Source of the DNA: Streptomyces sp. A3M-1-3 | GTDB taxonomy: Bacteria; Actinomycetota; Actinomycetes; Streptomycetales; Streptomycetaceae | NCBI RefSeq assembly: GCF_024213665.1 | Contig: NZ_JANAVP010000024.1 | Coordinates: 43,869 to 107,868 of the forward strand | DNA length: 64,000 bases | Direction of reading: 5' to 3' | Notes under the pieces: model-generated | Databases searched by the model: none | Told to the model about the DNA's origin: nothing | What the model saw: only the letters and a program-made list of their open reading frames with translations | Made by a program: the position numbers and the translations under genes | Part shown: piece after piece, positions 34,557-43,420 of the stretch | Layout: each line of letters begins with the position of its first letter | Numbering within the stretch: position 1 is the first letter of the stretch

Positions 34557-35405
34557 GTGGCCAATGTGCAGTCACTCGACCCCAGCGCTTCCCCGTTGGA
34601 CTACTACGGCTGGGAGCTCCGCCGCCAGAGAGAGGCCAGCGGCCTCAGGCAGGGCCAGCTGGGCGAGATCATCTTCTGCACGGGCTCCCTGATTGGCCAG
34701 ATCGAGACCACGAAGAAGGTCCCCACCCGTGATTTCTCCGAGCGGGTGGATGCGGCACTCGGTACGGACGGGGTGTTCTCGCGGCTCGTCGGCCTGGTCC
34801 TGCGCAGCCAGCTGCCGACCTGGTTCCAGCCATATGCGGAGATGGAGGCCCGCGCCGCGTACATCTCCACGTACCAGGCACAGCTGGTGTACGGGCTGCT
34901 GCAGACGGAGGAGTACGCGCGGGCGGTGCTTGCCACCGGAATGCCGGACGATCTTGAGGGCCTGGTCGCGGCACGGCTGGAGCGCCAGCGCATCCTGCAG
35001 CGGGATCGGCCGCCGCTCGCCTGGGCGATCCTCGACGAGGCCGCGCTGTACCGGCCGATCGGCGGCCGCGAGGTCATGCGAAGGCAACTCACCCGCCTGT
35101 TGGACTTCACCGGTCACCGCTGGATGCGTATCCAGGTGCTGCCCTTCGCGGCTGGTGAACACGCGAGCCTGGCCGGTTCGTTCAACCTCCTCCGCTTCGA
35201 GGACGACCCGGATCTCGTCTACACGGAGGACGTCATCTCCGGCCACATGACCGCCAACCCCGAGACCATCCGGGAAGCCGCACTCCGTTACGCTCACTTG
35301 CAGGCCGCCGCCCTCTCCGTCGAGGATTCGGCGGCACTGATCACCCGCGTGATGGAGGAACGCTATGGAGACAGGTCCCGACCTGAAGAACGCGCGGTGG
35401 CGTAA
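34557..35405 (+). CDS. Scr1-family XRE helix-turn-helix regulator (WhiJ-like)
   Basis: Regulator of 282 residues. GTG 34557 is selected because GGAGG lies nine bases before it. The N-terminal HTH is RRQREASGLRQGQLGEII, followed by GSLIGQIETTKKVPTRDFS. The rest is the Scr1 region (YISTYQAQLVYGLLQTEEYARAV, RLERQRILQRDRPP, RIQVLPFAAGEHASLAGSF) shared by WhiJ paralogues. Its end overlaps the DUF397 gene by 41 bases, so the two are translated together. In studied cases the DUF397 partner modulates the HTH protein during development. Confidence 0.9.
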   Translation: MANVQSLDPSASPLDYYGWELRRQREASGLRQGQLGEIIFCTGSLIGQIETTKKVPTRDFSERVDAALGTDGVFSRLVGLVLRSQLPTWFQPYAEMEARAAYISTYQAQLVYGLLQTEEYARAVLATGMPDDLEGLVAARLERQRILQRDRPPLAWAILDEAALYRPIGGREVMRRQLTRLLDFTGHRWMRIQVLPFAAGEHASLAGSFNLLRFEDDPDLVYTEDVISGHMTANPETIREAALRYAHLQAAALSVEDSAALITRVMEERYGDRSRPEERAVA

Positions 35406-35631
35406 GTCCAGTTACAGCGGAAACACCGGCGGCGACTGCGTCGAGTGCACGGTGACCGGCGGCGCGGCCTGGCGAAAGTCGTCGTACAGCGGCACCAGCG
35501 GCGGTGAGTGCGTCGAGGTGGCCGACGGCTGCCACGGCGCGGTCCCGGTCCGCGACAGCAAGAACCCGGCCGGCCCCGTCCTGCTCTTCGGAGCGCCCGC
35601 CTGGCGGACCTTCGTGGACGGACTCCGTTAG
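35365..35631 (+). CDS. DUF397 protein with duplicated core motif
   Basis: Small protein of 88 residues. The DUF397 signature occurs twice: ARWRKSSYSGNTGGDCVEC (about 10-28) and AAWRKSSYSGTSGGECVEVAD (about 34-54), followed by the usual VRDSKNPAGPVL and FVDGLR ending. Most DUF397 proteins (about 60-70 residues) have one copy, so this one carries an internal duplication. It overlaps the Scr1 regulator gene and is its likely partner. Cys residues in both copies are conserved. Confidence 0.9.
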   Translation: METGPDLKNARWRKSSYSGNTGGDCVECTVTGGAAWRKSSYSGTSGGECVEVADGCHGAVPVRDSKNPAGPVLLFGAPAWRTFVDGLR

Positions 35632-35724
35632 ACCGCGGGCCGGTTCGATTGTCAGTGCTGCCCCCTACGATCGTTTTCCATAGCTGATTTAGCACGGAAG
35701 TACGGCGACCAGGGGGTACACACG

Positions 35725-36500
35725 ATGGGGACGTCACCGCTGTCAGCGTCGCAGATGCGTGCGCCCGAGCCGACCATCGCACCGATCACCTCACTCGCCT
35801 CGCGGGTCCTGACCGGCGACATAGTTTTACCCAAGTTCCAGCGGGCGTTCGTGTGGACCCCGCAACAGATCCTGTACTTGCTTGACTCGGTGCGCCGGAA
35901 CTACCCCATCGGCAGCCTGCTCATGTGGCGTACCACGGCCAAACTGGCCAGCGGACATGAGATCGCGGGGCTGGACACCGTGCCGCAGCACGAGGGTGCC
36001 CCGGTGCACTACGTCCTCGACGACCAGCAGCGGCTGGCCAGTCTGGTGGGCGCGCTGCACGGCTCGGGGGCGGTGTGGGAGATCGCGTACGACCTGGAGC
36101 GCGAGGAGTTCCTTCACCTCACGGAGGACGCTCCGACCGGACCGCACATCATGCCGGTGCGGGATCTCACTTCCGTCGGTGCGATGCTGTCGTGGATCCG
36201 GCGGGACAACCCGGACGACGAACTCCAGTGGCGTGCCCAGGCGTTGAGCGAGCCTGCTCATGTCGCACGAGAAGCCTCTGGACCTGAACACGGGCCGGGT
36301 CATCGACGTGGCGGACGCTCTGTCCTGGCAGAACGGGAAGCAGTTCCAACACTCCTTAACCGCGCGCGTACCTGAAGAACCAGAGGGTGAGCGCGGGAAA
36401 GGCGAGGTCTGCGGCATCCGCGGCGGCGGTCGGCCTGTGCTTCCTGGACCATGTGGCGGTCACCGACGGGGGGTGGCGGCGGGTGCCACCCGAGTGACGT
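35725..36500 (+). pseudogene. Broken DUF262/DUF1524 (GmrSD-like) gene
   Basis: From ATG 35725 about 170 residues match a DUF262 N-terminus: LPKFQRAFVWTPQQILYLLDSVRRNYPIGSLLMW, then VLDDQQRLASLVGAL. The frame then leaves homology near 36235 and stops at 36375. Scraps of a DUF1524-like end appear in other frames: WQNGKQFQH in the second, and RAYLKNQRVSAGKARSAAS at about 36368-36430 in the third. Intact relatives are 500-600 residues, so a large internal part is missing. It also has a TTA codon at 35827-35829, rare in Streptomyces. GmrSD-type proteins restrict modified phage DNA; this copy is surely inactive. Confidence 0.75.
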
Positions 36501-36818
36501 GGGGGCGGGGCTACAGCCGCCCGGAGAAGGCGGCGTTGAGCAAGGATGGCCGACGGTCGGTCAAGAGGTCGTTGCGGTGCCGCTGCCGCTGCGCGACCAT
36601 GATGACGCGCTGGTTGAACGCCTCGACAGCTGCCGTGGCCTGCTCATGGTGCTCTGGCGGGATGGGTGAAACTCAAAGACAACTTTAGTTTTGCCACATA
36701 CGTGCCCGTAAAACTAAAGTCACCTTTCAGTTGTACTGCATGGCTCTGACAAAGGAGTCCGGACAGCGAAATCACCTGGACCTTCTCCATCGCGGGTCCA
36801 ATGGCAACCTGCGTACGC
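36501..36818. other. Gene-poor scar with AT-rich inverted repeat
   Basis: No gene recognised. The stretch at 36660-36740 is strikingly poor in GC for this chromosome and contains an inverted repeat (36682-36720). It separates the broken DUF262 gene from the pirin gene and looks like a trace of past insertion or deletion. Confidence 0.5.
36682..36720. repeat. AT-rich inverted repeat
   Basis: Perfect 11-bp arms ACTTTAGTTTT (36682-36692) and AAAACTAAAGT (36710-36720) around a 17-base loop. It lies in a local low-GC island 100 bases from the end of pirin. It could be the end of a lost mobile element or a bidirectional terminator. Confidence 0.6.
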
Positions 36819-37484
36819 CTACCCGAGTTCCCAGAGCAGCACCTCGGCCGGCCCGGCGGCCAGGATCTCCAGATCCCCCCGGTCCGTGATGCGCGCAGAG
36901 TCGCCGTCCTCCAGCAGCTCGCCGCCGAGCCGGACCGGTCCCCGCACCACATGCGCGTACACCCATGGCGCCTCGGGCACGGCCGTCCGTTCGCCCGCCG
37001 CGAGCCGCCGGACATGCAGCACGGCGTCCGCCGCCGGGACGGCGTACGGGGTGCTGTCCGCGATGCCGTGGACGAGGTCGTACGCGGGATCGCCGCCCAG
37101 TTCCAGCGGCGCCAGCCACATCTGTACGAAACGCAGCGGAACCGGCCCGTCGTTGCGCTCCTCATGCCGGACTCCGGACGCCGAGCTGAGCCGCTGCACG
37201 TCTCCGGCGCGGACCACCGTGGCGTGCCCGGCCGAGTCGCGGTGCGTGAGTTCGCCCTCGACGACCCAGGTGACGATCTCGGTGTGGCTGTGCGGGTGCT
37301 CCTCGAAGCCGGCGCCCGGTTCGAGGCGCTCTTCGTTGCAGGCGAGTACGGCGCCGAAGCGGAGGTTGTCCGGATCGTAGAAGTGGCCGAAGGAGAAGGC
37401 GTGCCGTGAGGAGATCCCCGCCGTCTTGTCCCCGCCCTCGTACCGCTCGCCACTGCGTCGTACATCCAGTCGCACATCCGTCAT
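36819..37484 (-). CDS. Pirin-family bicupin protein
   Basis: Bicupin of 221 residues from ATG 37484. Metal-ligand histidines occur in EEHPHSHTEIVTWVVEGELTH (H-x-H plus Glu) and SASGVRHEERN in the N-terminal cupin; the C-terminal cupin lacks them. Pirins bind Fe2+; some have quercetin dioxygenase activity and streptomycete PirA is linked to control of fatty acid oxidation. The position next to fasR and the fab operon is suggestive, but this copy's role is not shown by sequence. Confidence 0.9.
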   Translation of the reverse strand: MTDVRLDVRRSGERYEGGDKTAGISSRHAFSFGHFYDPDNLRFGAVLACNEERLEPGAGFEEHPHSHTEIVTWVVEGELTHRDSAGHATVVRAGDVQRLSSASGVRHEERNDGPVPLRFVQMWLAPLELGGDPAYDLVHGIADSTPYAVPAADAVLHVRRLAAGERTAVPEAPWVYAHVVRGPVRLGGELLEDGDSARITDRGDLEILAAGPAEVLLWELG

Positions 37485-37543
37485 GGAGGCCACGGTAGAC
37501 CCGGGACTCCGCACAGCCCTTCCGATAAGGCAGTCTTGTCCAC

Positions 37544-38746
37544 GTGCCCCAACCCGATCCTGAGCATCCCGCAGCCCCCGTGGTGGCCCATCCGCACACC
37601 GCGACCCTCCGCCGGCTCGAGAAGTCGTCCGGCCGGCTCGCGGCGAACGCGATCGCCCGCATGGACGAGACGCTGCCCTGGTACCGGGCGATGCCCCCGG
37701 AGAACCGGTCCTGGATCGGCCTGGTCGCCCAGGCCGGTATCGCCGCGTTCACCGAGTGGTTCCGGCACCCCGAGACCCCGCAGGCGATCTCCACCGATGT
37801 CTTCGGTACGGCTCCACGCGAGCTGACCCGTGCGATCACCCTGCGCCAGACCGTCGAGATGGTGCGGACCACGATCGAGGTGATGGAGTCCGCGATCGAC
37901 GAGGTCGCGGCGCCCGGCGACGAGTCGATTCTGCGCGAGGCGCTGCTCGTGTACGCCCGGGAGATCGCCTTCGCGACCGCCCAGGTGTACGCACAGGCGG
38001 CCGAGGCCCGCGGCGCCTGGGACGCGCGCCTGGAGTCCCTGGTCGTGAACGCGGTGCTGTCCGGCGAGGCCGACGAGGGCGCCCTGTCCCGGGCCGCGGC
38101 CCTCGGCTGGAACTCCCCCGAGCATGTCTCGGTCGTCCTCGGCACAGCCCCCGACGGGGACAGCGAACTGACCGTCGAGGCGATCCGCCGGGCCGCCCGG
38201 CACGCCAAGCTCCAGGTCCTCACCGGGGTGCTGGGCGACCGGCTGGTCGTGGTCGCGGGCGGCAGCGACAACCCGCTCAAGGTCGCGAAGGCGCTGATCG
38301 GTCCGTTCGCCGCGGGCCCGGTGGTCGCCGGACCCGTCGTGCCGGACCTGCTGGCGGCCACCAAGTCCGCGCAGGCCGCCGCGGCCGGCCTCAAGGCGTG
38401 TTCCGCCTGGCAGGACGCTCCGCGCCCGGTTCTCGCGGACGATCTGCTGCCGGAACGCGCGATCGCGTCGGACCCTGCTGCGCGGGAGCAGCTGGTGGAG
38501 GAGATCTACAGACCGCTCGAAGAGGCGGGCTCGGCGCTGCTGGAGACTCTCAGTGTCTATCTGGAGCAGGCGAGCAGCCTGGAGGGCGCGGCCCGGATGC
38601 TCTTCGTTCACCCCAACACCGTGCGCTACCGGCTCCGACGTGTGACGGACGTCACCGGATGGTCACCCTCCGATGTACGATCCGCCTTCACACTGCGGAT
38701 CGCCCTGATCCTGGGGCGTCTGGCCGACGGAGATCCCCAGTCCTAG
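37544..38746 (+). CDS. fasR: FasR, PucR-type activator of the fatty acid synthase operon
   Basis: Regulator of 400 residues starting at GTG 37544. The C-terminal PucR helix-turn-helix reads SLEGAARMLFVHPNTVRYRLRRVTDVTG, near residue 355. The N-terminal part is helical (VEMVRTTIEVMESAIDEVA) and the middle is GGDEF-like but degenerate. Location directly upstream of fabD on the same strand identifies it as FasR, reported to activate fabDHPF transcription in S. coelicolor. The 90-base gap to fabD should hold the regulated promoter. Confidence 0.92.
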   Translation: MPQPDPEHPAAPVVAHPHTATLRRLEKSSGRLAANAIARMDETLPWYRAMPPENRSWIGLVAQAGIAAFTEWFRHPETPQAISTDVFGTAPRELTRAITLRQTVEMVRTTIEVMESAIDEVAAPGDESILREALLVYAREIAFATAQVYAQAAEARGAWDARLESLVVNAVLSGEADEGALSRAAALGWNSPEHVSVVLGTAPDGDSELTVEAIRRAARHAKLQVLTGVLGDRLVVVAGGSDNPLKVAKALIGPFAAGPVVAGPVVPDLLAATKSAQAAAAGLKACSAWQDAPRPVLADDLLPERAIASDPAAREQLVEEIYRPLEEAGSALLETLSVYLEQASSLEGAARMLFVHPNTVRYRLRRVTDVTGWSPSDVRSAFTLRIALILGRLADGDPQS

Positions 38747-38835
38747 ACTTTTGTCGGACACCAACAATTCCCCCGACGGTTCTTGGTCCCTGTCCCCACG
38801 GGCGCCGCGGACCGTCCACAAGAGAGAGTGTGAGG

Positions 38836-39774
38836 GTGCTCGTACTCGTCGCTCCCGGCCAAGGCGCCCAGACGCCCGGCTTCCTGACTCCCTGGCTCGA
38901 ACTCCCCGGCGCCGCCGACCGCCTCGCCGGCTGGTCCGACGCCATCGGGCTCGACCTTGCCCACTACGGCACACAGGCCGACGCGGACGCGATCCGCGAC
39001 ACGTCGGTCGCCCAGCCTCTGCTGGTCGCCGCCGGCCTGCTCTCCGCCGAGGCGCTGCAGACCGCCGTCGACCGTGACGGCGAGCTGTTCGGTGCGGTCG
39101 CCGGCCACAGCGTCGGCGAGATCACCGCCGCCGCGTACGCCGGTGTGCTCACCGACGAGGCCGCGCTGCAGTTCGTACGTACACGTGGACTCGGTATGGC
39201 CGAGGCGGCCGCGGTCACGCAGACCGGCATGTCCGCCCTGCTCGGCGGCGAGCCCGAGGACGTCGTCCCGCACCTGGAGAAGCTCGGCCTGACCCCTGCC
39301 AACGTGAACGGCGCCGGCCAGATCGTGGCGGCCGGTACGGCGGAGCAGCTCGCGGCGCTGGCCGAGGACAAGCCCGAGGGCGTGCGCCGCGTCGTACCGC
39401 TGCAGGTGGCCGGCGCGTTCCACACGCACCACATGGCCCCCGCGGTCGCGGAACTCGGCAAGGCCGCACAGCACCTGGACGTCGACGATCCCATGCTGAC
39501 GTACGTCTCGAACGCCGACGGCAAGATCGTGACCACGGGCGCCGAGGTCGTCGCCCGCCTGGTCAGCCAGGTCTCCAACCCGGTCCGCTGGGACCTGTGC
39601 ATGGAGACCTTCAAGGAGCTCGGCGTCACCGCGCTCATCGAAGCCTGCCCCGGCGGCACTCTGACGGGCCTCGCCAAGCGCGCCCTGCCCGGGGTGAAGA
39701 CGCTCGCGCTCAAGACCCCCGACGACCTCGACGCGGCTCGTGCGCTCATCGCCGAGCACTCCGCCGCCGCCTAA
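38836..39774 (+). CDS. fabD: Malonyl-CoA:ACP transacylase
   Basis: FabD transfers malonate from CoA to acyl carrier protein, supplying type II fatty acid synthesis and, in streptomycetes, some polyketide synthases. The product is 312 residues. The active-site Ser is in GHSVGEITAAAYAG, with the catalytic His region VAGAFHTHHM and the substrate-side QPLLVAAGLL. GTG 38836 gives MLVLVAPGQGAQ, the conserved start, with AGAGAG seven to eight bases upstream; GTG 38830 is an alternative. It is the first gene of fabD-fabH-acpP-fabF. Confidence 0.96.
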   Translation: MLVLVAPGQGAQTPGFLTPWLELPGAADRLAGWSDAIGLDLAHYGTQADADAIRDTSVAQPLLVAAGLLSAEALQTAVDRDGELFGAVAGHSVGEITAAAYAGVLTDEAALQFVRTRGLGMAEAAAVTQTGMSALLGGEPEDVVPHLEKLGLTPANVNGAGQIVAAGTAEQLAALAEDKPEGVRRVVPLQVAGAFHTHHMAPAVAELGKAAQHLDVDDPMLTYVSNADGKIVTTGAEVVARLVSQVSNPVRWDLCMETFKELGVTALIEACPGGTLTGLAKRALPGVKTLALKTPDDLDAARALIAEHSAAA

Positions 39775-39787
39775 GGAGCCCGAGAGC

Positions 39788-40789
39788 ATGTCGAAGATCA
39801 AGCCCAGCAAGGGGGCTCCGTACGCGCGGATCATGGGTGTCGGCGGCTACCGGCCGACGCGTGTGGTCCCCAACGAGGTGATCCTCGAGACGATCGACTC
39901 GTCCGACGAGTGGATCCGCTCCCGCTCCGGCATCGTCACCCGGCACTGGGCCTCCCCCGAGGAGACCGTCGCCGCGATGTCCGTCGAGGCTTCCGGCAAG
40001 GCGATCGCCGACGCCGGGATCACGCCCGAGCAGATCGGCGCCGTGATCGTCTCCACCGTCTCGCACTTCAAGCAGACCCCGGCCGTCGCGACCGAGATCG
40101 CGGACAAGATCGGTGCGGGCAAGCCCGCCGCGTTCGACATCTCCGCCGGCTGCGCAGGCTTCGGTTACGGGCTCACCCTCGCCAAGGGCATGGTGGTCGA
40201 GGGCTCGGCGGAGTACGTCCTGGTCATCGGCGTGGAGCGGCTCTCCGACCTGACCGACCTGGAGGACCGCGCGACGGCCTTCCTGTTCGGCGACGGCGCC
40301 GGCGCGGTCGTCGTCGGCCCGGCGAAGGAGCCGGCCATCGGCCCCACCGTCTGGGGCTCCGAGGGCGACAAGTCCGAGACCATCAAGCAGACGGTGCCGT
40401 GGGACGACTACCGCAACGGCACGGTCGCGAAGTTCCCGGCCATCACGCAGGAGGGCCAGGCGGTCTTCCGCTGGGCCGTGTTCGAGATGGCGAAGGTCGC
40501 CCAGCAGGCGCTGGACGCGGCCGGAATCACCTCGGATGACCTGGACGTCTTCATCCCGCACCAGGCAAACATGCGGATCATCGACTCGATGGTGAAGACT
40601 CTGAAGCTGCCGGAGCACGTCACGGTCGCCCGTGATGTGGAGACCACCGGCAACACCTCGGCCGCCTCGATTCCGCTCGCGATGGAGCGGCTTCTGGCGA
40701 CCGGGCAGGCGAAGAGCGGCGACACCGCGCTCGTCATCGGCTTCGGGGCGGGTCTCGTCTACGCCGCGACGGTCGTTACCCTCCCCTAG
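39788..40789 (+). CDS. fabH: 3-oxoacyl-ACP synthase III
   Basis: FabH starts fatty acid chains by condensing acetyl- or branched acyl-CoA with malonyl-ACP, and so sets the iso/anteiso pattern of streptomycete lipids. The product is 333 residues. The catalytic triad is visible: Cys in DISAGCAGFGYG, His in IPHQANMRI and Asn in TTGNTSAASIP. The ATG at 39788 is preceded by AAGGAG at 39773-39778, overlapping the fabD stop codon, so coupling is likely. An N-terminal extension (SKIKPSKGAPYA) is usual in this genus. Confidence 0.97.
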   Translation: MSKIKPSKGAPYARIMGVGGYRPTRVVPNEVILETIDSSDEWIRSRSGIVTRHWASPEETVAAMSVEASGKAIADAGITPEQIGAVIVSTVSHFKQTPAVATEIADKIGAGKPAAFDISAGCAGFGYGLTLAKGMVVEGSAEYVLVIGVERLSDLTDLEDRATAFLFGDGAGAVVVGPAKEPAIGPTVWGSEGDKSETIKQTVPWDDYRNGTVAKFPAITQEGQAVFRWAVFEMAKVAQQALDAAGITSDDLDVFIPHQANMRIIDSMVKTLKLPEHVTVARDVETTGNTSAASIPLAMERLLATGQAKSGDTALVIGFGAGLVYAATVVTLP

Positions 40790-40849
40790 GCACACCGGAT
40801 CTTCCGGACGTTGCACACCCTCTCTGATACATATCGAAGGAGCGCCCAC

Positions 40850-41107
40850 ATGGCCGCCACTCAGGAAGAGATCGTCGCCGGTCTCGCCGAGATCGTGAAC
40901 GAGATCGCCGGTATCCCGGTCGAGGACGTCCAGCTGGACAAGTCCTTCACCGACGACCTGGACGTCGACTCGCTGTCCATGGTCGAGGTCGTCGTCGCCG
41001 CCGAAGAGCGCTTCGACGTCAAGATCCCGGACGAGGACGTCAAGAACCTGAAGACCGTCGGCGACGCCGCGAGCTACATCGAGAAGCACCAGGTCGGCAA
41101 GGCCTGA
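40850..41107 (+). CDS. acpP: Acyl carrier protein
   Basis: AcpP carries growing fatty acyl chains on a 4'-phosphopantetheine arm. The product is 85 residues and strongly acidic. The attachment Ser is in DDLDVDSLSMVEVVV (DSL motif, about residue 41). Helix 3 (RFDVKIPDEDVKNLKTVGDAASYIE) is typical. GAAGGAG at 40836-40842 precedes the ATG at 40850, which fixes the start. Lying between fabH and fabF, it is the dedicated fatty acid ACP. Confidence 0.97.
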   Translation: MAATQEEIVAGLAEIVNEIAGIPVEDVQLDKSFTDDLDVDSLSMVEVVVAAEERFDVKIPDEDVKNLKTVGDAASYIEKHQVGKA

Positions 41108-41185
41108 GCCTGACGAGCGTTTGTCGCCACCCGGCGGTGGCGCCGTGACAATTCAGCACCCTCTACACGTGGAGAAAGAATTCCT

Positions 41186-42448
41186 GTGAGCTCGACCAAT
41201 CGCACCGTGGTCGTCACCGGTATCGGCGCAACCACACCACTGGGTGGCGACAGCGCATCGACCTGGGAAGGCCTGCTGGCCGGCCGCTCCGGCGTGAAGC
41301 CCCTCGAGGGCGAGCGCTTCGCCGACCTCCCGGTCCGCATCGCCGCACCGGCGGCGGTCGACCCGGGCGACGTCCTGCCCCGTCCGCTGGCCCGCCGGCT
41401 GGACCGCTCGGCGCAGTTCGCGCTGATCGCGGCCCGCGAGGCGTGGGCCGACGCGGGCTTCACCGCTCCGGCGGGCGAGGACGAGACGGTCGCCCCCGAG
41501 CGTCTGGGGTCGGTCATCGCCTCCGGCATCGGTGGCGTAACGACTCTGCTCGACCAGTACGACGTGCTCAAGGAGAAGGGCGTACGCCGCGTCTCCCCGC
41601 ACACCGTGCCCATGCTCATGCCGAACGGCCCGTCCGCGAACGTGGGCCTCGAGGTCAACGCCCGGGCGGGCGTGCACACCCCGGTCAGCGCCTGCGCGTC
41701 CGGCGCCGAAGCGATCGGCTACGCCGTCGAGATGATCCGCACCGGCCGGGCCGATGTCGTCGTCGCCGGCGGCACCGAGGCGGCCATCCACCCGCTGCCG
41801 ATCGCCGCCTTCGCCAACATGATGGCGATGTCCAAGAGCAACGACGAGCCCGAGAAGGCCTCGCGTCCGTACGACAAGGGCCGTGACGGGTTCGTCCTCG
41901 GCGAGGGCGCGGGCGTCGTAGTCCTGGAGTCCGCCGAGCACGCGGCCAAGCGCGGCGCCAAGGTGTACTGCGAGGTGCTGGGCCAGGGCCTGTCCGCGGA
42001 CAGCCACCACATCGCGCAGCCCGAGCCGACCGGCCGCGGTGTCGCGGCGGCGGTGCAGAACCTGCTGGACAACACGGGCCTGAAGCCGTCCGAGGTCGTC
42101 CACCTCAACGCCCACGCGACCTCGACCCCGCAGGGCGACATCGCCGAGATCAAGGCGCTGCGCAAGGTGCTGGGCGACGACCTCGACCATGTCGCGATCT
42201 CCGCGACCAAGTCGATGACCGGCCACCTGCTGGGCGGCGCCGGCGGTATCGAGACCGTCGCCACGGTCCTCGCGCTGTACCACCGGACGGCTCCGCCGAC
42301 CATCAACCTCGACGACCTCGACGAGGAGGTCGAGGCGGACGTGGTCCGTGCCGAGCCGCGCAAGCTCCCCGAGGGCACGATCGCCGCGATCAACAACTCG
42401 TTCGGCTTCGGCGGCCACAACGTGGTCCTGGCGTTCCGTTCGCTCTGA
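41186..42448 (+). CDS. fabF: 3-oxoacyl-ACP synthase II
   Basis: FabF (KAS II) performs the elongation condensations of fatty acid synthesis. The product is 420 residues from GTG 41186, with GGAGAAAG upstream. Catalytic residues are Cys in VSACASGAEAIGYAVE and His in NAHATSTPQGD and KSMTGHLLGGAGG. The C-terminal FGFGGHNVVLAF is the gating glycine segment. It is last in the fab operon and is followed by a very strong terminator. Confidence 0.97.
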   Translation: MSSTNRTVVVTGIGATTPLGGDSASTWEGLLAGRSGVKPLEGERFADLPVRIAAPAAVDPGDVLPRPLARRLDRSAQFALIAAREAWADAGFTAPAGEDETVAPERLGSVIASGIGGVTTLLDQYDVLKEKGVRRVSPHTVPMLMPNGPSANVGLEVNARAGVHTPVSACASGAEAIGYAVEMIRTGRADVVVAGGTEAAIHPLPIAAFANMMAMSKSNDEPEKASRPYDKGRDGFVLGEGAGVVVLESAEHAAKRGAKVYCEVLGQGLSADSHHIAQPEPTGRGVAAAVQNLLDNTGLKPSEVVHLNAHATSTPQGDIAEIKALRKVLGDDLDHVAISATKSMTGHLLGGAGGIETVATVLALYHRTAPPTINLDDLDEEVEADVVRAEPRKLPEGTIAAINNSFGFGGHNVVLAFRSL

Positions 42449-42464
42449 TCCGGCCGTATACGTG

Positions 42465-42508
42465 CGTACGCGAAGGCCCGCCCGATACCGGGCGGGCCTT
42501 CGCGTACG
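42465..42508 (+). terminator. Strong terminator at the end of the fab operon
   Basis: Perfect 20-bp stem (CGTACGCGAAGGCCCGCCCG and complement) with an ATAC loop, 17 bases after the fabF stop. It ends next to the convergent oxidoreductase remnant at 42509 and may serve both strands. Confidence 0.93.
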
Positions 42509-43381
42509 TCAGTCGAAGCTCGCGAGGTACGTCGCCGCCATGTCCTCGGCGCCGTGGCCCTGTTCCCCGGCGCGCCGGAAACGTTCCGCGCCCGCTGCCG
42601 CGACGTCCAGGCGTACGCCTGCCGCGGTGCCGGCCTCGACGATGAGCCGGGCGTCGTTGGCCGCCGTGGAGACCGAGAAGCTGGGCGTGTAGTCGGCGTC
42701 CGGGATCGCGGCGGACTTGAGCCGGAGGTAGCCGCAGTCCAGCGGGCCGCCAGCGATGGCGTCCAGGAAGCCCCGCGGGTCCACGCCCAGGCCGTTGGCC
42801 GGCGCCAGCGCCTCTGCGGCGCCCTGGGTGAGCGTCAGAACCCAGCTGTTGCAGACCAGTTTGAGGCGGGTGGCGGCCGCGGACGCGCCGTCGTCCGATA
42901 GCCAGACGGTGCGCTGCCCCACCGCGTCGAGGACGGGGGCGAGCAGGTCGCGCACCTGCGGCGGTCCCGCAGCCAGGACGGTGAGCTGCCCTTTCTCGGC
43001 GGGCCCCTTGGTGCCGAGTACCGGCGCGTCCACGAAGACCAGTTGGTACGTACGGGCCAGTTCGGCCAGCGCGGGGACCGCCTCGACACCGGCGGTCGTC
43101 AACTGCAGCCAGACCCCGCCGGGGCGCAGGGCGCGGGCGGCGGCCGTCATCGTCTGCACGGCGGCCGGGCCGTTCTACAGCATGGTGAGGACGACATCGG
43201 CGCCGGTCACGGCTTCGGCGGGGGTGGCGGCGACCCGCGCGCCGTCGGCGGCCAGGGGCTGGGCCCTGGCGTGCGTACGGTTCCAGACGCGGACATCCAG
43301 CGCGGCGCGGCAGAGGTTGCGGGCCATCGCGGCGCCCATGACGCCGGTACCGAGCACTGCTACGGAGAGTTGGTCAGCCAT
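42509..43381 (-). pseudogene. 3-hydroxyisobutyrate dehydrogenase-like oxidoreductase, nonsense mutation
   Basis: Reads as one NAD(P)-dependent beta-hydroxyacid dehydrogenase of about 290 residues except for a single in-frame TAG at 43175-43177. Before the stop: LSVAVLGTGVMGAAMARNL (Rossmann motif) to ADVVLTML. After it, in the same frame: NGPAAVQTM, then GGVWLQLTTAGV, VDAPVLGTKGPAEKGQLTVLAAG and KLVCNSW (catalytic Lys region). The family usually has an aromatic or small residue at the stop position, so one base change is enough. Unless this is a base-call error or the codon is suppressed, the enzyme is truncated to about 68 residues. Confidence 0.85.
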
Positions 43382-43420
43382 GAGCCCCACGGCAGGGCGG
43401 CCGGGGGGTGCGGGACGCCC

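Noticed and set aside
35365..38746. Possible biosynthetic gene cluster around pirin, fasR and fab genes
   Set aside because: The fab genes are the standard primary fatty acid operon; no polyketide or NRPS core genes are present in the window.
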